From contig NZ_CP022423.1 in assembly GCF_002222655.1 (NCBI RefSeq), positions 744,001 through 808,000 of the forward strand: a DNA stretch of 64,000 nt. The letters run 5' to 3'. The notes under the pieces were generated by a model that was not told the DNA's origin, ran no database searches, and saw only the letters and a program-made list of their open reading frames with translations. Source of the DNA: Vitreoscilla filiformis (lineage in GTDB: Bacteria > Pseudomonadota > Gammaproteobacteria > Burkholderiales > Burkholderiaceae_C). Below are positions 1 through 8,590 of this stretch, in pieces. The first letter of the stretch is position 1. Every line of letters starts with the position of its first letter. The position numbers were made by a program, and so were the translations under genes.

Positions 1-540
1 CAGGGTGTCACTGCCGCTTTCCAGCACCCCGCCGACCAAGGCGAGCACCTCGGTCAGACGCATGCCGGCGACGTCCAGCGGGTAGCGCCCTGGCCGCCCG
101 ACCATGCCCAGCACGTTGACTTGGTTGGCACGCACCTGGGTCACCAGGATCGACACCTGGGGGTTACGCAGCAGTCCGCCCTGTTGCAGAGCCTTGCTGA
201 GGCGGGTTTCGGCTTCCGGCAGGGTGAGCCCGCCCAAGTGAACCGTGCCCAGCAGCGGATAGGAAATGGTGCCCGCCTCGGTGAGCCGGGTCTCCAGCGA
301 CAAGTCGGTGCTTTGGTAGACGGTGATGCGGATCATGTCGCCAGCGCCGAGGCGGTAACCCTCGGTGCCAGCCAGGGTGGCTGGCGCGGGGGCGGCAGCC
401 GGCAAAGCCGTCCCTGCCGCCCAGGCGGAGGTGGCCCACCCGCCAGACAAGGCCAGGCCCAGCAGCCCGGCGCCCAGCAAGGGCCGGAGCCGGGGGACGA
501 CGCGGGAGGGGAAAGGGGAACGGCAGGGGTTCATGGGCAT
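1..540 (-). CDS. epsE: Polysaccharide export outer-membrane protein, Wza/EpsE type (partial, 3' end off window)
   Basis: First 180 codons of an outer-membrane polysaccharide export protein. A signal peptide (basic start, hydrophobic stretch, cut near SAWAAG) is followed by a polysaccharide-export domain beginning GYRLGAGDMIRITVYQ and then an SLBB-like part with VLGMVGRPGRYPLD. In this family the protein forms the channel through which exopolysaccharide leaves the cell. Two in-frame ATGs lie 6 bases apart (540 and 534); the first is used here. It sits 20 bases downstream of epsD in the same direction, as in EpsB/EpsG-type exopolysaccharide operons. The end of the gene lies outside the window. 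Confidence 0.85.
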   Translation of the reverse strand, partial: MPMNPCRSPFPSRVVPRLRPLLGAGLLGLALSGGWATSAWAAGTALPAAAPAPATLAGTEGYRLGAGDMIRITVYQSTDLSLETRLTEAGTISYPLLGTVHLGGLTLPEAETRLSKALQQGGLLRNPQVSILVTQVRANQVNVLGMVGRPGRYPLDVAGMRLTEVLALVGGVLESGSDTL

Positions 541-560
541 TCAGGGCTGGAAGAAGTGGA

Positions 561-1613
561 TCACTTCTGCGGCTGTGAGGCCACGTCCGGCAAAGACACT
601 TGGATGCTGGGGCTGGTCTGCCCGGGCAGGCTGACGGTGGTGCCCCCCGTGGTGGGGTTGGACAGTTGCACTTGGGAAGCGGCTTCCGTGGTGGGTTGCA
701 GCGTCACGCCAGAGGCGGGGGACGACGCGGATTCCACCTGGAATTTCATGCCCGAAAACTTGCCTTGGTATTCGACCTTGGCCGATTCGCGCAGCAGGCG
801 CAGGTCGTTGTTCAGGGTGTCCCGGCGGGCCATGTTGACCAAGAACTGCTCGACGGCGGGGCGTGCGCGCTCGAAGTCCACCGGGTCGGGGCGGCTGGCC
901 GAACGGAACAGGATGCGCATGGCCGGGCCCTTGTCCTGCACGACCAGGGCCGAGCCATCGCCGAGGGCGGCCAGTTTGGTCAGCAGATCCATGGGGATTT
1001 GTTCGGCGGGTCGCTGGGCGGCGCTGCTGTTGGCCCGCAGATCCGAGGATTTCACCCAGTTGGCGAACTCACTGGGGGATTTGGCGCTGAGCGCTTGCCG
1101 GCGCACTTCCTCGATTTTTTCCTGCGGAACGTTGGGCAGCACAAACTCTTGCAACAAATAAATCTGACGCTTAGAGAACAGCTCAGGATGGTCTTGATAA
1201 TACTGCTTGATTTGATTTTCCTGCGGGCGCAGCGGATTGGCCGTCACCTGCTCGACATACGCTCGTGCCAGCACCTCGCGCCGGGCTGCTTCCAGGGCTT
1301 GTAAAACACGCGGGGTTTTATCGAGTTTTTGATCCAGGGCTTTTTGCACCACCAGCTCTTGGTCGATGAGCTGATTCAGGAACACTTTGCTGGCCTCTTC
1401 GGTATCTTCGGGGCGCAGGCGGGCCTGTTGCAGCCGGAAATTCAGTTGGTGAACGGTGACGTCTTGGCCGTTGACCCGGGCAGCGACTTGGGTGGGATCA
1501 TTTTTCTCTTCCCCGCCGCCACAGCCTGTCAGGGCAAAAGTGGTGGCCAGCAGCACGGTGGTGGCCCACATCCCGGAGATCCGCCCGTTGTGCCGTGAAG
1601 ATTGCTGTTGCAT
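561..1613 (-). CDS. epsD: EpsD-family peptidyl-prolyl cis-trans isomerase, lipoprotein
   Basis: 350-residue SurA/PpiC-like protein of the EpsD family linked to exopolysaccharide export. The start is taken at the ATG after a GAGGA-like site (1613); the frame stays open 39 codons further upstream but that stretch lacks signal character. The N-terminus has a lipobox (ALTG-C, lipidated Cys 31). A SurA-like helical domain follows (VNGQDVTVHQLNFRLQQARL onward), then a degenerate parvulin region. The C-terminal 50 residues are Ser/Thr/Pro-rich. The likely role is folding of export partners in the periplasm. It lies between epsG and epsE. Confidence 0.8.
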   Translation of the reverse strand: MQQQSSRHNGRISGMWATTVLLATTFALTGCGGGEEKNDPTQVAARVNGQDVTVHQLNFRLQQARLRPEDTEEASKVFLNQLIDQELVVQKALDQKLDKTPRVLQALEAARREVLARAYVEQVTANPLRPQENQIKQYYQDHPELFSKRQIYLLQEFVLPNVPQEKIEEVRRQALSAKSPSEFANWVKSSDLRANSSAAQRPAEQIPMDLLTKLAALGDGSALVVQDKGPAMRILFRSASRPDPVDFERARPAVEQFLVNMARRDTLNNDLRLLRESAKVEYQGKFSGMKFQVESASSPASGVTLQPTTEAASQVQLSNPTTGGTTVSLPGQTSPSIQVSLPDVASQPQK

Positions 1614-1719
1614 GAGTATTCCTCGTTGAGGTGAATGAGCGATTTTTTCGGCGCCGTGATCCACGGGCATGGCTGGAAAAATTGTAGCCACGTGGCTCGG
1701 ATATTTCTGCCATTTGGAT

Positions 1720-2586
1720 TCAGAAATCATGGATCACCGTCCCTAACATCAAAGTGCCGCTGTGGCGCAAGGCGTCGATCAGCGCCCGGGCATGGCGGGT
1801 GCGGGTGTGCTGCGGGCGCACCACCAACAGCGAAGCCTGGCAGCGTGCGCAGATGGCCAGCACGTCGGAGCCGGTGGTGTAGGCGGGGGTGTCCAACACG
1901 ATGTGGTCGAAGCGTTGACTCAGCTCGGCCAACAGGGCCGTGAAACCCGGACTCTCCAGCAGCTCCAACGGATGAACAGGCACCGTGCCACTGGGCAGGA
2001 CGAACAACGGTGCCATGTCATCCACGGCTTGAATGGCCTCGGCAGCGCTCGGATCGGCCAACAGCGCGGCCAACCCGCCATGGGGTCCAGGGAGGTCGAA
2101 CACCTGGTGTTGGCGTGGCCGGCGCAAGTCGGCGTCGATGAGCAAGGTGCGCCGGCCCAGTTGGGCCAGCGACACCGCGAGGTTGGCCGCCAACCGGGTA
2201 CGCCCTTCGCCAGATTCGGCACTCACCACCGCCAAGGTTCGTAAGTGTGTGCTCACGTCTTGGGGGCCCGTGGCCATGCGCAGCAGCAACTGCGCCCGGG
2301 TCGCCCGGATCGATTCGGCGTGCAGGCCGTGGGGCTGGTGCAACAGGGTCAACTCGGGGCTGCGCTGGCACCGTTCGGGGCTGGCCACGACATGGCCAAA
2401 CTGGCAAGCCAACGCTTGCTGTATCCCCTGGGGGGTCACCAGGCCCAGGGCCAGGGCCGCTTCGCCGAAACGCACGGGGTGCGTGGCTTGGTAGGTCAGC
2501 ACCCGGGGGATGTCATCGGGTTGAAGCGCACCGTGCGCGACCAGCCAATCACCGATGCGCTGTGAACGCGGGGCAGGCAGATCCAT
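1720..2586 (-). CDS. epsG: EpsG-type chain-length determinant tyrosine kinase
   Basis: 288-residue cytoplasmic BY-kinase-like ATPase of the EpsG type. Residues 10-62 form a helical domain like the N-terminus of GspE/PilB ATPases (FGEAALALGLVTPQGIQQAL). The P-loop is SAESGEGRTR (122-131), Walker A' LLIDADLRRP (148-157) and Walker B DHIVLDTP (228-235). The P-loop Lys is replaced by Arg, which I recall as usual for EpsG. The tail ends GTVIHDF with no tyrosine cluster, so autophosphorylation sites are not evident. It would couple ATP use to polymer length control with a Wzz-like partner outside this window. Confidence 0.8.
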   Translation of the reverse strand: MDLPAPRSQRIGDWLVAHGALQPDDIPRVLTYQATHPVRFGEAALALGLVTPQGIQQALACQFGHVVASPERCQRSPELTLLHQPHGLHAESIRATRAQLLLRMATGPQDVSTHLRTLAVVSAESGEGRTRLAANLAVSLAQLGRRTLLIDADLRRPRQHQVFDLPGPHGGLAALLADPSAAEAIQAVDDMAPLFVLPSGTVPVHPLELLESPGFTALLAELSQRFDHIVLDTPAYTTGSDVLAICARCQASLLVVRPQHTRTRHARALIDALRHSGTLMLGTVIHDF

Positions 2587-2614
2587 GGGGGGCGGGCTGT
2601 TCGCAGGCCAGGGG

Positions 2615-3874
2615 TCAGGGAGACGCCGCTGGCACGCCAGTCAAGCGCAACACCTGGGCCACTTGGGTGCGGATGTCCGGTGGCGGACGGATGCCGGCGC
2701 GCAGGCGTGGCCACAGGGCGGGATCGTCCAGGGCCTGCTCCAGCGTCGAGGCCAGCGCCGCTGGATCGCGGGCGCGGAAATGCAAGCCGTCCACGTTGTG
2801 GCGAACCTTTTCGGCCATGCCTCCGATGTTGGCTGCGATCACGGGCCGGCCCAGGCTGAACGCCTCCTGGATCACCAAGGGACTGTTCTCCCACCAGATG
2901 GACGGCACGATGACCCAGCCAATCCCGTCCATGAGCGTTTGCAAGTCCTCCTTGCGGTAGGGGCCGTGGAATTGCACATGCGGCTGCAAGGCTTCGAGTT
3001 TCGCTTCGATGGCTTGGCGCACCTCGGGCGCTTGGTGTTCCAGGTTGGCGCCGTGGACATTGAGCATCGGCAACGGTGCGTCCTCGGGGCGGCGCTCCAG
3101 CACGATGCGCATGGCTTCCAGCAGCACATCCAAGCCTTTCCAGCGGTTGATTTGGCCGAAAAACGCAAAGTTGTGCGCCGGGCGACTGCCGGGGCGATCG
3201 TCGGCGGCGTGCAGGGCGAACGCTTGGCCATTTTCGATCATGTGCAGGCGGTCGGCGGGCAAACCCCATTGGATATAACGCTGCCGCAGGAATTCACTCG
3301 GCGCAATAAAATGATCCACCCCAGCCAAATGGGCTTGGATGAAACGCTGGCGCAGCAGAAAATCCTCAGGTGAATATTCCGGGAAGCACTGGTGGCAGCG
3401 CCGGGGCGAGGATTCTTCGCAGAGCTGCTGGTTGGTGCGCACCATCAGGCCCTCACGGTGGCACAGCGCCCAGAATTCGTGCAGGGTCAGCAGGATTTGC
3501 GCTTGGGGCAGGGTGCGCCGGGCTTCGCTTAGCAATTCCACGCCGAGCTGCATATAGTGGTGAAAATGCACCACATCCGGTTTCAAATGCTCCAAGAAAC
3601 GCCGGAAACCCGACCACACCATGTGTTTGATGGGCTGGGACAGGCGAAAATAATCCCCCATGTCGGAGTGGAACAAATACTCGCCGGGTTCTCGGTGAAC
3701 AGAAAATGGCGTGCCACCATGGCCCATGTGCAACGGGGCCCGCGCCAGCAAAAAGGGTTCGACGCCCGGCACTTGCTGAAGCGTCCGGAATTCATCGTAA
3801 GCGGCTTGTTCGGCCCCGCCACGGCTGAAGTCGGGGTGGCCGTGCGCGATGATCAAGACACGGGTCGGCTTCAT
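2615..3874 (-). CDS. Glycosyltransferase family 4
   Basis: 419-residue GT-B fold glycosyltransferase. The N-terminal acceptor domain starts RVLIIAHGHPDFSRGGAEQ (RGGAEQ at 18-23). The donor domain has FFGQINRWKGLDVLLEA (238-254) and the EX7E-like stretch PSIWWENSPLVIQEA (324-338), then SLGRPVIAANIGGMAE. A Cys-rich patch (LCEESSPRRCHQC, 151-163) may bind metal. The ATG at 3874 overlaps the stop of the upstream GT2 gene (ATGA), so the two are translationally coupled; a longer open frame to 4066 runs inside that gene and is rejected. It probably adds a sugar to the exopolysaccharide repeat unit; donor and acceptor are unknown. Confidence 0.85.
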   Translation of the reverse strand: MKPTRVLIIAHGHPDFSRGGAEQAAYDEFRTLQQVPGVEPFLLARAPLHMGHGGTPFSVHREPGEYLFHSDMGDYFRLSQPIKHMVWSGFRRFLEHLKPDVVHFHHYMQLGVELLSEARRTLPQAQILLTLHEFWALCHREGLMVRTNQQLCEESSPRRCHQCFPEYSPEDFLLRQRFIQAHLAGVDHFIAPSEFLRQRYIQWGLPADRLHMIENGQAFALHAADDRPGSRPAHNFAFFGQINRWKGLDVLLEAMRIVLERRPEDAPLPMLNVHGANLEHQAPEVRQAIEAKLEALQPHVQFHGPYRKEDLQTLMDGIGWVIVPSIWWENSPLVIQEAFSLGRPVIAANIGGMAEKVRHNVDGLHFRARDPAALASTLEQALDDPALWPRLRAGIRPPPDIRTQVAQVLRLTGVPAASP

Positions 3875-5892
3875 GCGGGCAGCTCCTGGGTCAGGCGGGT
3901 GATGGCGTCGTCCCAGCGACGGCTGTGGCGCCAGCAGTTGAAAAGCGTCAGCAGCATGCGGGTGGTGACTTGTGCGCGCAATCCCTGGGATTGGCGTTCC
4001 AGGTGGTAAAGCCGTGCATCCGGCACCAAGTAGGGTTTCAAGCCCAAGGCGCGCACCTTGAGGCACAGATCCGAATCCTCGAAATCCCCCCGGATGTACC
4101 CTTCATCCAATCCCCCGACGCGCTGGTAGAGCTCACGCGCCATCAGCACACACGCGCCGGTGAGGGCTTGCACTTCGCGGGTGGGGCCGTCCAGCATCCA
4201 GGCGGCGGGCCAGCCCTTGCCGGGGTGCAGGTTGGTCCACAACCCACCCCAGTGCGGGTAGCGCTCGAACACCATGCCAGCGTGCTGCACCGACTCGTCG
4301 CTGTACAGCAGCGCCGGCCCGACCATGCCGATGTCAGGCTGGGACGCCAGCACCTCGCGCAGCCGACCCAGCCAACCCGGGGTGGTGGGGATGATGTCCG
4401 AGTTGAGCAGCAGCACTTCGCGCCCCCTCGCCACCGAGATGGCCGCATTGTTGGCCCCCGCAAAGCCCAAGTTTTCACCGGCATAAGCCAAGGTGAAGGG
4501 CACCTCGTAGAGCGGCCAGGTGCTGCGCCAGTAATCCACGATGGCATCGTGGATCGAGGGATCGTCCACAAAATAAATCAGCTCGTGCTGGCGCAGTTCG
4601 GGGTCTTGGCGGAACAGCGCGAGTTGGTATTCGATGAAGTCCCAGCGGCCATACAGCGGGATGATGAGGCTCACCGGCGGGTCGGCCACCACAGGCCCGA
4701 ACTGCAAGGTCTGCACTTGCGGGCGCGAGGTGCGCCGCTGGCGGGTGAACAACTGCTCCAGGGCCGGGCCCAAATGCAGGTCATACAACTGGCGCATGTG
4801 CGGTGCCGTGACGGGCACCAGGTGCAGCAAGCGAGCGGCCACGTCGGGATCGGTGTCGGGGGTGACTTCGGCGGTGCAGCCGGCCAAGCCACCTTGGCCG
4901 TCCAGATGCCAGAAACGCCAAGTGGTGGCCGTGGGGCTGTCTTGGGTGTCCGGCAGCCAGGCGATGAAGCCGACGTTGGGATCCGGCAAATGGCGCTCTT
5001 GGCTGAGGGAGGCGACCACGTCGGGCCGGCTCATGCGGCTGGTGGCGGCCATCAGCAGCGGGGCGCCCGCCGCTTGGGCTTGCACCAGCAGACCGCCGGG
5101 GGTGGGACGACCATGGGCGTCAAAACTCCAACCCGAAATGAACAACCCCGACCCGATGCGCACGGCGTGTTCAATTTTCAAACGCGCTGGCGTGGGCGTG
5201 ATGGTCATCACTTCGGGAGGCACCCGGGCCAGCAGGGGGGCCAAGTCGGTGCGCAGCTCGTCGTCGTGCAGCAAATCACCCAGGGCGGGCAACAGCCAGC
5301 TTTGCAGCATGTGGGGCGTCAACAAGGTCTGCAAAGCCTGGGGGTTGTCGCACACGGGCAACTCCCAGCTCAGAGGAGGGCCTGCCACCCGCAGCGCTTG
5401 CAGCGACACCGTGGTGCGGTCGGACGCCAGAGGCACCAAGGCGCAAAACCCCATGGCCGTGCCTTCGGCCAGAACGTACCCGCTTTGGGCATAGTGGGTG
5501 CGCATGCCGGCGTCCACATCCAGGCGGGTGTGGGTGCTGGGGCTCGGGGCCAGGGGGATGGGAGGCGCGTCAGAGGCAGGCGCTTCCCCAGTGGCCTGTA
5601 AAGCTGCGATCTGGCGTGCGGGATCGACCAACCACCCCTGCACCAAGGCCAAGCGGGCATGCAGGGGCAAGCAGTGCTCGACCAACAGGTGGGCCGCCGG
5701 GTAGGTGCCTGGGGTGTCGGTGCCTCGCCGGCCCATCAGGCGCCGGTTGGCGGGGCTGGGGGTTTCCTCCCGGGGATCGATCAGCCGCGTTCGGGGCAAC
5801 GCGGGGCCGCTGGTGGTCCGAAAGGCGCGAGGTGGGGGCGATTCAGTGTGGCTCATGGGCGATCCGGGGCGATCCTCTGGGCGGTGGTTCAT
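3871..5892 (-). CDS. Glycosyltransferase family 2 with long N-terminal extension
   Basis: 673-residue protein. About 400 N-terminal residues have no domain I recognise (Pro-rich first 120). A GT-A fold GT2 domain then runs from 407 (VSLIIPLYGRWDF) to about 640. It contains AYAGENLGFAGANNAAI, the metal-binding NSD (497-499) and the late acidic motif GDFEDSDLC (602-610). The N-terminal region may carry a second binding or regulatory function. Start at 5892 gives MNHRPED; a second ATG 12 codons later (MSHTESPP) is also possible. The gene begins 21 bases after the rsmI stop on the same strand, so it may share a transcript with rsmI. Confidence 0.8.
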   Translation of the reverse strand: MNHRPEDRPGSPMSHTESPPPRAFRTTSGPALPRTRLIDPREETPSPANRRLMGRRGTDTPGTYPAAHLLVEHCLPLHARLALVQGWLVDPARQIAALQATGEAPASDAPPIPLAPSPSTHTRLDVDAGMRTHYAQSGYVLAEGTAMGFCALVPLASDRTTVSLQALRVAGPPLSWELPVCDNPQALQTLLTPHMLQSWLLPALGDLLHDDELRTDLAPLLARVPPEVMTITPTPARLKIEHAVRIGSGLFISGWSFDAHGRPTPGGLLVQAQAAGAPLLMAATSRMSRPDVVASLSQERHLPDPNVGFIAWLPDTQDSPTATTWRFWHLDGQGGLAGCTAEVTPDTDPDVAARLLHLVPVTAPHMRQLYDLHLGPALEQLFTRQRRTSRPQVQTLQFGPVVADPPVSLIIPLYGRWDFIEYQLALFRQDPELRQHELIYFVDDPSIHDAIVDYWRSTWPLYEVPFTLAYAGENLGFAGANNAAISVARGREVLLLNSDIIPTTPGWLGRLREVLASQPDIGMVGPALLYSDESVQHAGMVFERYPHWGGLWTNLHPGKGWPAAWMLDGPTREVQALTGACVLMARELYQRVGGLDEGYIRGDFEDSDLCLKVRALGLKPYLVPDARLYHLERQSQGLRAQVTTRMLLTLFNCWRHSRRWDDAITRLTQELPA

Positions 5893-5913
5893 TGTTGCAT
5901 GGGGGGTGGCGCG

Positions 5914-6873
5914 TCACGGGGCGGGCGCCTCTGGGGCTTCACGCAGTTGCAGCGCCGCTTGGTAGAGCGGATTGCGCGCCACCCCGGTGATTTGGGTCGC
6001 CAAACTGACCGCTTGCTTGAGTGGCAGTTCCGCCAGCAGCACACGCAGGACGTGCAAGGCGGTGTCGGGGACGGCGGGCGGCGCATCGGCCACATCGGGC
6101 GGCGCTTCCGCATGAATGGCCTGGGTGAATTCCCCCTTGAGCCGCTGTGCATCGGCCCCCAGCCAAGCCGGCAGATCGACCGCCAGCAGGGTGTGGATTT
6201 GCTCAAACTGCTTGGTCAGCTCGCGCCCCAACGTGACGCGGCGTTGGGGGGCGGTGTCGGCCAGGCGCTGGGCCAAGTCTTCGATGCGGTGGGGAGCTTC
6301 CAGCAGCAGCACACTGCCCGAGCGTTGCAGGGCCGCCTCCAACTGCGCTTGTCGTGACGCGCCTTTGGCCGGCAAGAAACCCACAAAACTGAACCCCAGC
6401 CCCTGGGTGGCGGCGTGCGCGTCCCCGGCGGCACTCAGCAGTGTCACGCCGCTGCTGGCTCCGGGCAGGGGCATCACCCGAAAACCAGCGGCCTGGGCTT
6501 GGGCGCACAAGGCGGCACCCGGGTCGGAAATGGCGGGGGTGCCCGCGTCGCTGACATAGGCGACGCGCTCACCCCGCCCCAGCCGCTCCAGCACCCGAGG
6601 GGCCGCGCTGGACTCGTTGTGCTCGTGGAGGGCCAAGAGCGGTTTGTCCACCCCCAAATGGCGCAGCAATCCGGCGCTGACACGTGTGTCCTCACAAGCG
6701 ATGGCGTCCACCAAAGCCAAAACGTGGATGGCCCGCAAACTGAAGTCTGCCAAGTTGCCGATGGGCGTGGCCACCATGTACAGCGTGGCTGGCGGGAAGT
6801 TCTGGTGCGCCGCCGCTGCGGCGGCAGCCTGCACCAGCGAAAAGCCTGTGGGGGCCGAGGTGGGAGCAATCAT
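5914..6873 (-). CDS. rsmI: 16S rRNA (cytidine1402-2'-O)-methyltransferase
   Basis: 319-residue SAM-dependent methyltransferase of the tetrapyrrole-methylase fold that modifies C1402 of 16S rRNA. Family marks are YMVATPIGNLADFSLRA, ACEDTRVSAGLLRHLG, YVSDAGTPAISDPGA and LLEAPHRIEDL. The ATG at 6873 is preferred; a GTG at 6915 would add 14 residues. This start shares two bases with the opposite-strand start of yraN. The first 30 residues are an Ala-rich extension before the conserved core. The rsmI/yraN/SIS/dolP neighbourhood matches E. coli yraL-yraN-diaA-yraP apart from a missing lpoA. Confidence 0.92.
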   Translation of the reverse strand: MIAPTSAPTGFSLVQAAAAAAAHQNFPPATLYMVATPIGNLADFSLRAIHVLALVDAIACEDTRVSAGLLRHLGVDKPLLALHEHNESSAAPRVLERLGRGERVAYVSDAGTPAISDPGAALCAQAQAAGFRVMPLPGASSGVTLLSAAGDAHAATQGLGFSFVGFLPAKGASRQAQLEAALQRSGSVLLLEAPHRIEDLAQRLADTAPQRRVTLGRELTKQFEQIHTLLAVDLPAWLGADAQRLKGEFTQAIHAEAPPDVADAPPAVPDTALHVLRVLLAELPLKQAVSLATQITGVARNPLYQAALQLREAPEAPAP

Positions 6874-7279
6874 GGACAAAAAGCAAACAGAGGCCGCAGC
6901 GCGGCGACAAGCCACGGGACAACAAGCCGAAGATCGGGCGCTGGCCTACCTAGAGCACCAGGGGCTGTCGCTGGTGCGGCGGCATTATCAGGTGGCGCGG
7001 GGGCCTGGCCGGCTGGGGGGCGAGATCGACTTGATCATGCGGGACCGCGACGGCACGCTGGTGTTTGTCGAGGTGCGGGCACGTGTGCAGGCCGGGTACG
7101 GCGGAGCGGCGGCCAGCGTGAACGCCGCCAAGCAGCGGCGCTTGATTTGGACCGCGCAGCACTACCTGCGAGGGGTGCCGTGCTGGCCGCCGTGTCGCTT
7201 CGATGTGGTGGCGATCACGGCTGGCGTGTTGGAGTGGCTGCCAGCGGCCTTCGAGGTGCAGGGAGTGGGCCGCTTATGA
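6872..7279 (+). CDS. yraN: YraN family (UPF0102) endonuclease-like protein
   Basis: 135-residue UPF0102 protein. The core GGEIDLIMRDRDGTLVFVEV is the restriction-endonuclease-like motif of the family (E-x-D ... F-V-E-V); the usual Lys after EV is Arg (EVRAR). Function is unknown in most bacteria; a role in DNA processing is suggested for the fold. The start ATG at 6872 has a good ribosome site (gggag, 8 bases upstream). The stop overlaps the start of the next gene (ATGA at 7276), so the two are coupled. Confidence 0.88.
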   Translation: MDKKQTEAAARRQATGQQAEDRALAYLEHQGLSLVRRHYQVARGPGRLGGEIDLIMRDRDGTLVFVEVRARVQAGYGGAAASVNAAKQRRLIWTAQHYLRGVPCWPPCRFDVVAITAGVLEWLPAAFEVQGVGRL

Positions 7280-7866
7280 TCCCGGCCATGCTCGAAGCCC
7301 ATGTGCAGCACTTTTTCTTTGAATCCGCCGACCTGATCAACCAGGTGGCCGACATCCTGGCTGGCCCGGTGACCGAGGCGGCTGAGGCCGCTGTGGCCTG
7401 CTTGACCGCCGGCGGCAAGCTGCTGGTGTGTGCCCAGCGCGTCGACGTTTCGCTGGCCCAAGGGCTGTGCGCCGCGTTGATGCACGGATTCGAGCGTGAG
7501 CGCCCGGGGCTGCCGGCGCTGCTGTTGGAGGGCTCGCGCTGGACCACGGCGGTGGCGCCCGAGGACGAGCTGGCCACCCAGATCCGCACCCTGGGGCAGC
7601 CGGGCGACTTGCTGGTGGTGTTCGCCGGCACCGTGGGGGACGACGTCCGCTTGCTGGCGGCGGTGGCGGAGGCCCACGCCCGCGATCTCAGCGTCATCTT
7701 GCTGACAGGGGGTGAGCCCGGACACTGGCCGGATGCGCTGGCCGAAACCGATGTCTGGATTCCCGTTGCGCACGAGCGTCCGCTGCGTGTGCGTGAGCTG
7801 CATGGGCTGGTCATGCACGCGCTGTGTGACGCCATTGATCTGCAACTTCTGGGCGAGGCGGGTTGA
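7276..7866 (+). CDS. diaA: SIS-domain protein, DiaA/GmhA-like
   Basis: 196-residue single SIS (sugar isomerase) domain protein. It starts MIPAMLEAHVQHFFFESADL, like DiaA/phosphoheptose isomerase. The phosphosugar-binding loop is degenerate (GGKLLVCAQRVDVSLAQ instead of a Gly-Asn-Gly-Gly-Ser pattern), so isomerase activity is doubtful. In E. coli the gene at this place, diaA, binds DnaA and helps start replication; that role is inferred from synteny. The start overlaps the yraN stop by 4 bases. Confidence 0.75.
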   Translation: MIPAMLEAHVQHFFFESADLINQVADILAGPVTEAAEAAVACLTAGGKLLVCAQRVDVSLAQGLCAALMHGFERERPGLPALLLEGSRWTTAVAPEDELATQIRTLGQPGDLLVVFAGTVGDDVRLLAAVAEAHARDLSVILLTGGEPGHWPDALAETDVWIPVAHERPLRVRELHGLVMHALCDAIDLQLLGEAG

Positions 7867-7927
7867 GCGGGCGCGCAAGCGTCGGTGCCAACGCCTCATC
7901 GTGTTCACGTTCTGATGAGTGATAGCC

Positions 7928-8566
7928 ATGATGTTCCCGCGTCGTTTCTGGATTTCCTCCTTGCTGCTGGCCAGTGCCTTGAACAGCGGGTGCGTGGCGC
8001 CGCTGTTGGTGGTGGGTGGCATGGCCGCTGGGGGGGTGATGGTCAATGCCGATCGCCGCTCGGCAGGCACCCAATTGGAGGATGAGTCGATTGAACTCAA
8101 GGCGTCGGGGCGGGTGCGCACCTTCATGAATGGCCGGTCGTACCATCTGAACGTCACCTCGTTCAACCGGGTGGTGCTCATCACCGGTGAGGTGATGACG
8201 GCGCCCGAGCGCGACGCCGTGGCCGAGTTGGTGGCCTCGGTTGAGCAAGTGCGCTCGGTCATCAACGAATCGGTGGTCGGCTTTCCCAGCTCGCTGGGAG
8301 AACGCTCTCAAGACGCACTGCTGACCACTCGGGTGCGCGCTGCGCTGCTGGAGTCGCAGAACGTCAACCCAGGCGCGTTCAAGGTGGTGACGGAACGCGG
8401 GGTGGTGTACCTGATGGGGCTGGCCACCCAAGCCGAGGCCGACCGGGCCGTGGCGCTGGCGCGCAATGTGTCGGGGGTGCGCAAGGTGGTGCAGGCGGTG
8501 GAGATTCTGAGCACGGACGATGTGCTCAACCTGCGTCTGGGTTCCGGCCAAACCCAGAACCCGTGA
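7928..8566 (+). CDS. dolP: BON-domain outer-membrane lipoprotein, DolP/YraP-like
   Basis: About 212 residues. A signal sequence ends in a lipobox (ALNSG-C), followed by two BON domains: residues about 45-115 (DESIELKASGRVRTFM ... VRSVINE) and 130-205 (TTRVRAALLES ... VRKVVQAVEIL). DolP binds phospholipid and supports outer-membrane integrity in E. coli. ATGs at 7928 and 7931 and a GTG at 7919 are all possible starts. It is 61 bases after the SIS gene on the same strand. Confidence 0.85.
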   Translation: MMFPRRFWISSLLLASALNSGCVAPLLVVGGMAAGGVMVNADRRSAGTQLEDESIELKASGRVRTFMNGRSYHLNVTSFNRVVLITGEVMTAPERDAVAELVASVEQVRSVINESVVGFPSSLGERSQDALLTTRVRAALLESQNVNPGAFKVVTERGVVYLMGLATQAEADRAVALARNVSGVRKVVQAVEILSTDDVLNLRLGSGQTQNP

Positions 8567-8571
8567 GCCAG

Positions 8572-8589
8572 CGGCGCCCGGTGGCGCCG
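8572..8589. terminator. Hairpin between convergent genes
   Basis: Perfect 7-bp inverted repeat (cggcgcc / ggcgccg, loop cggt) in the 24-base gap between the ends of dolP (+) and the dehydrogenase (-). There is no T run on either side, so intrinsic termination is uncertain. Confidence 0.4.
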
Positions 8590-8590
8590 A

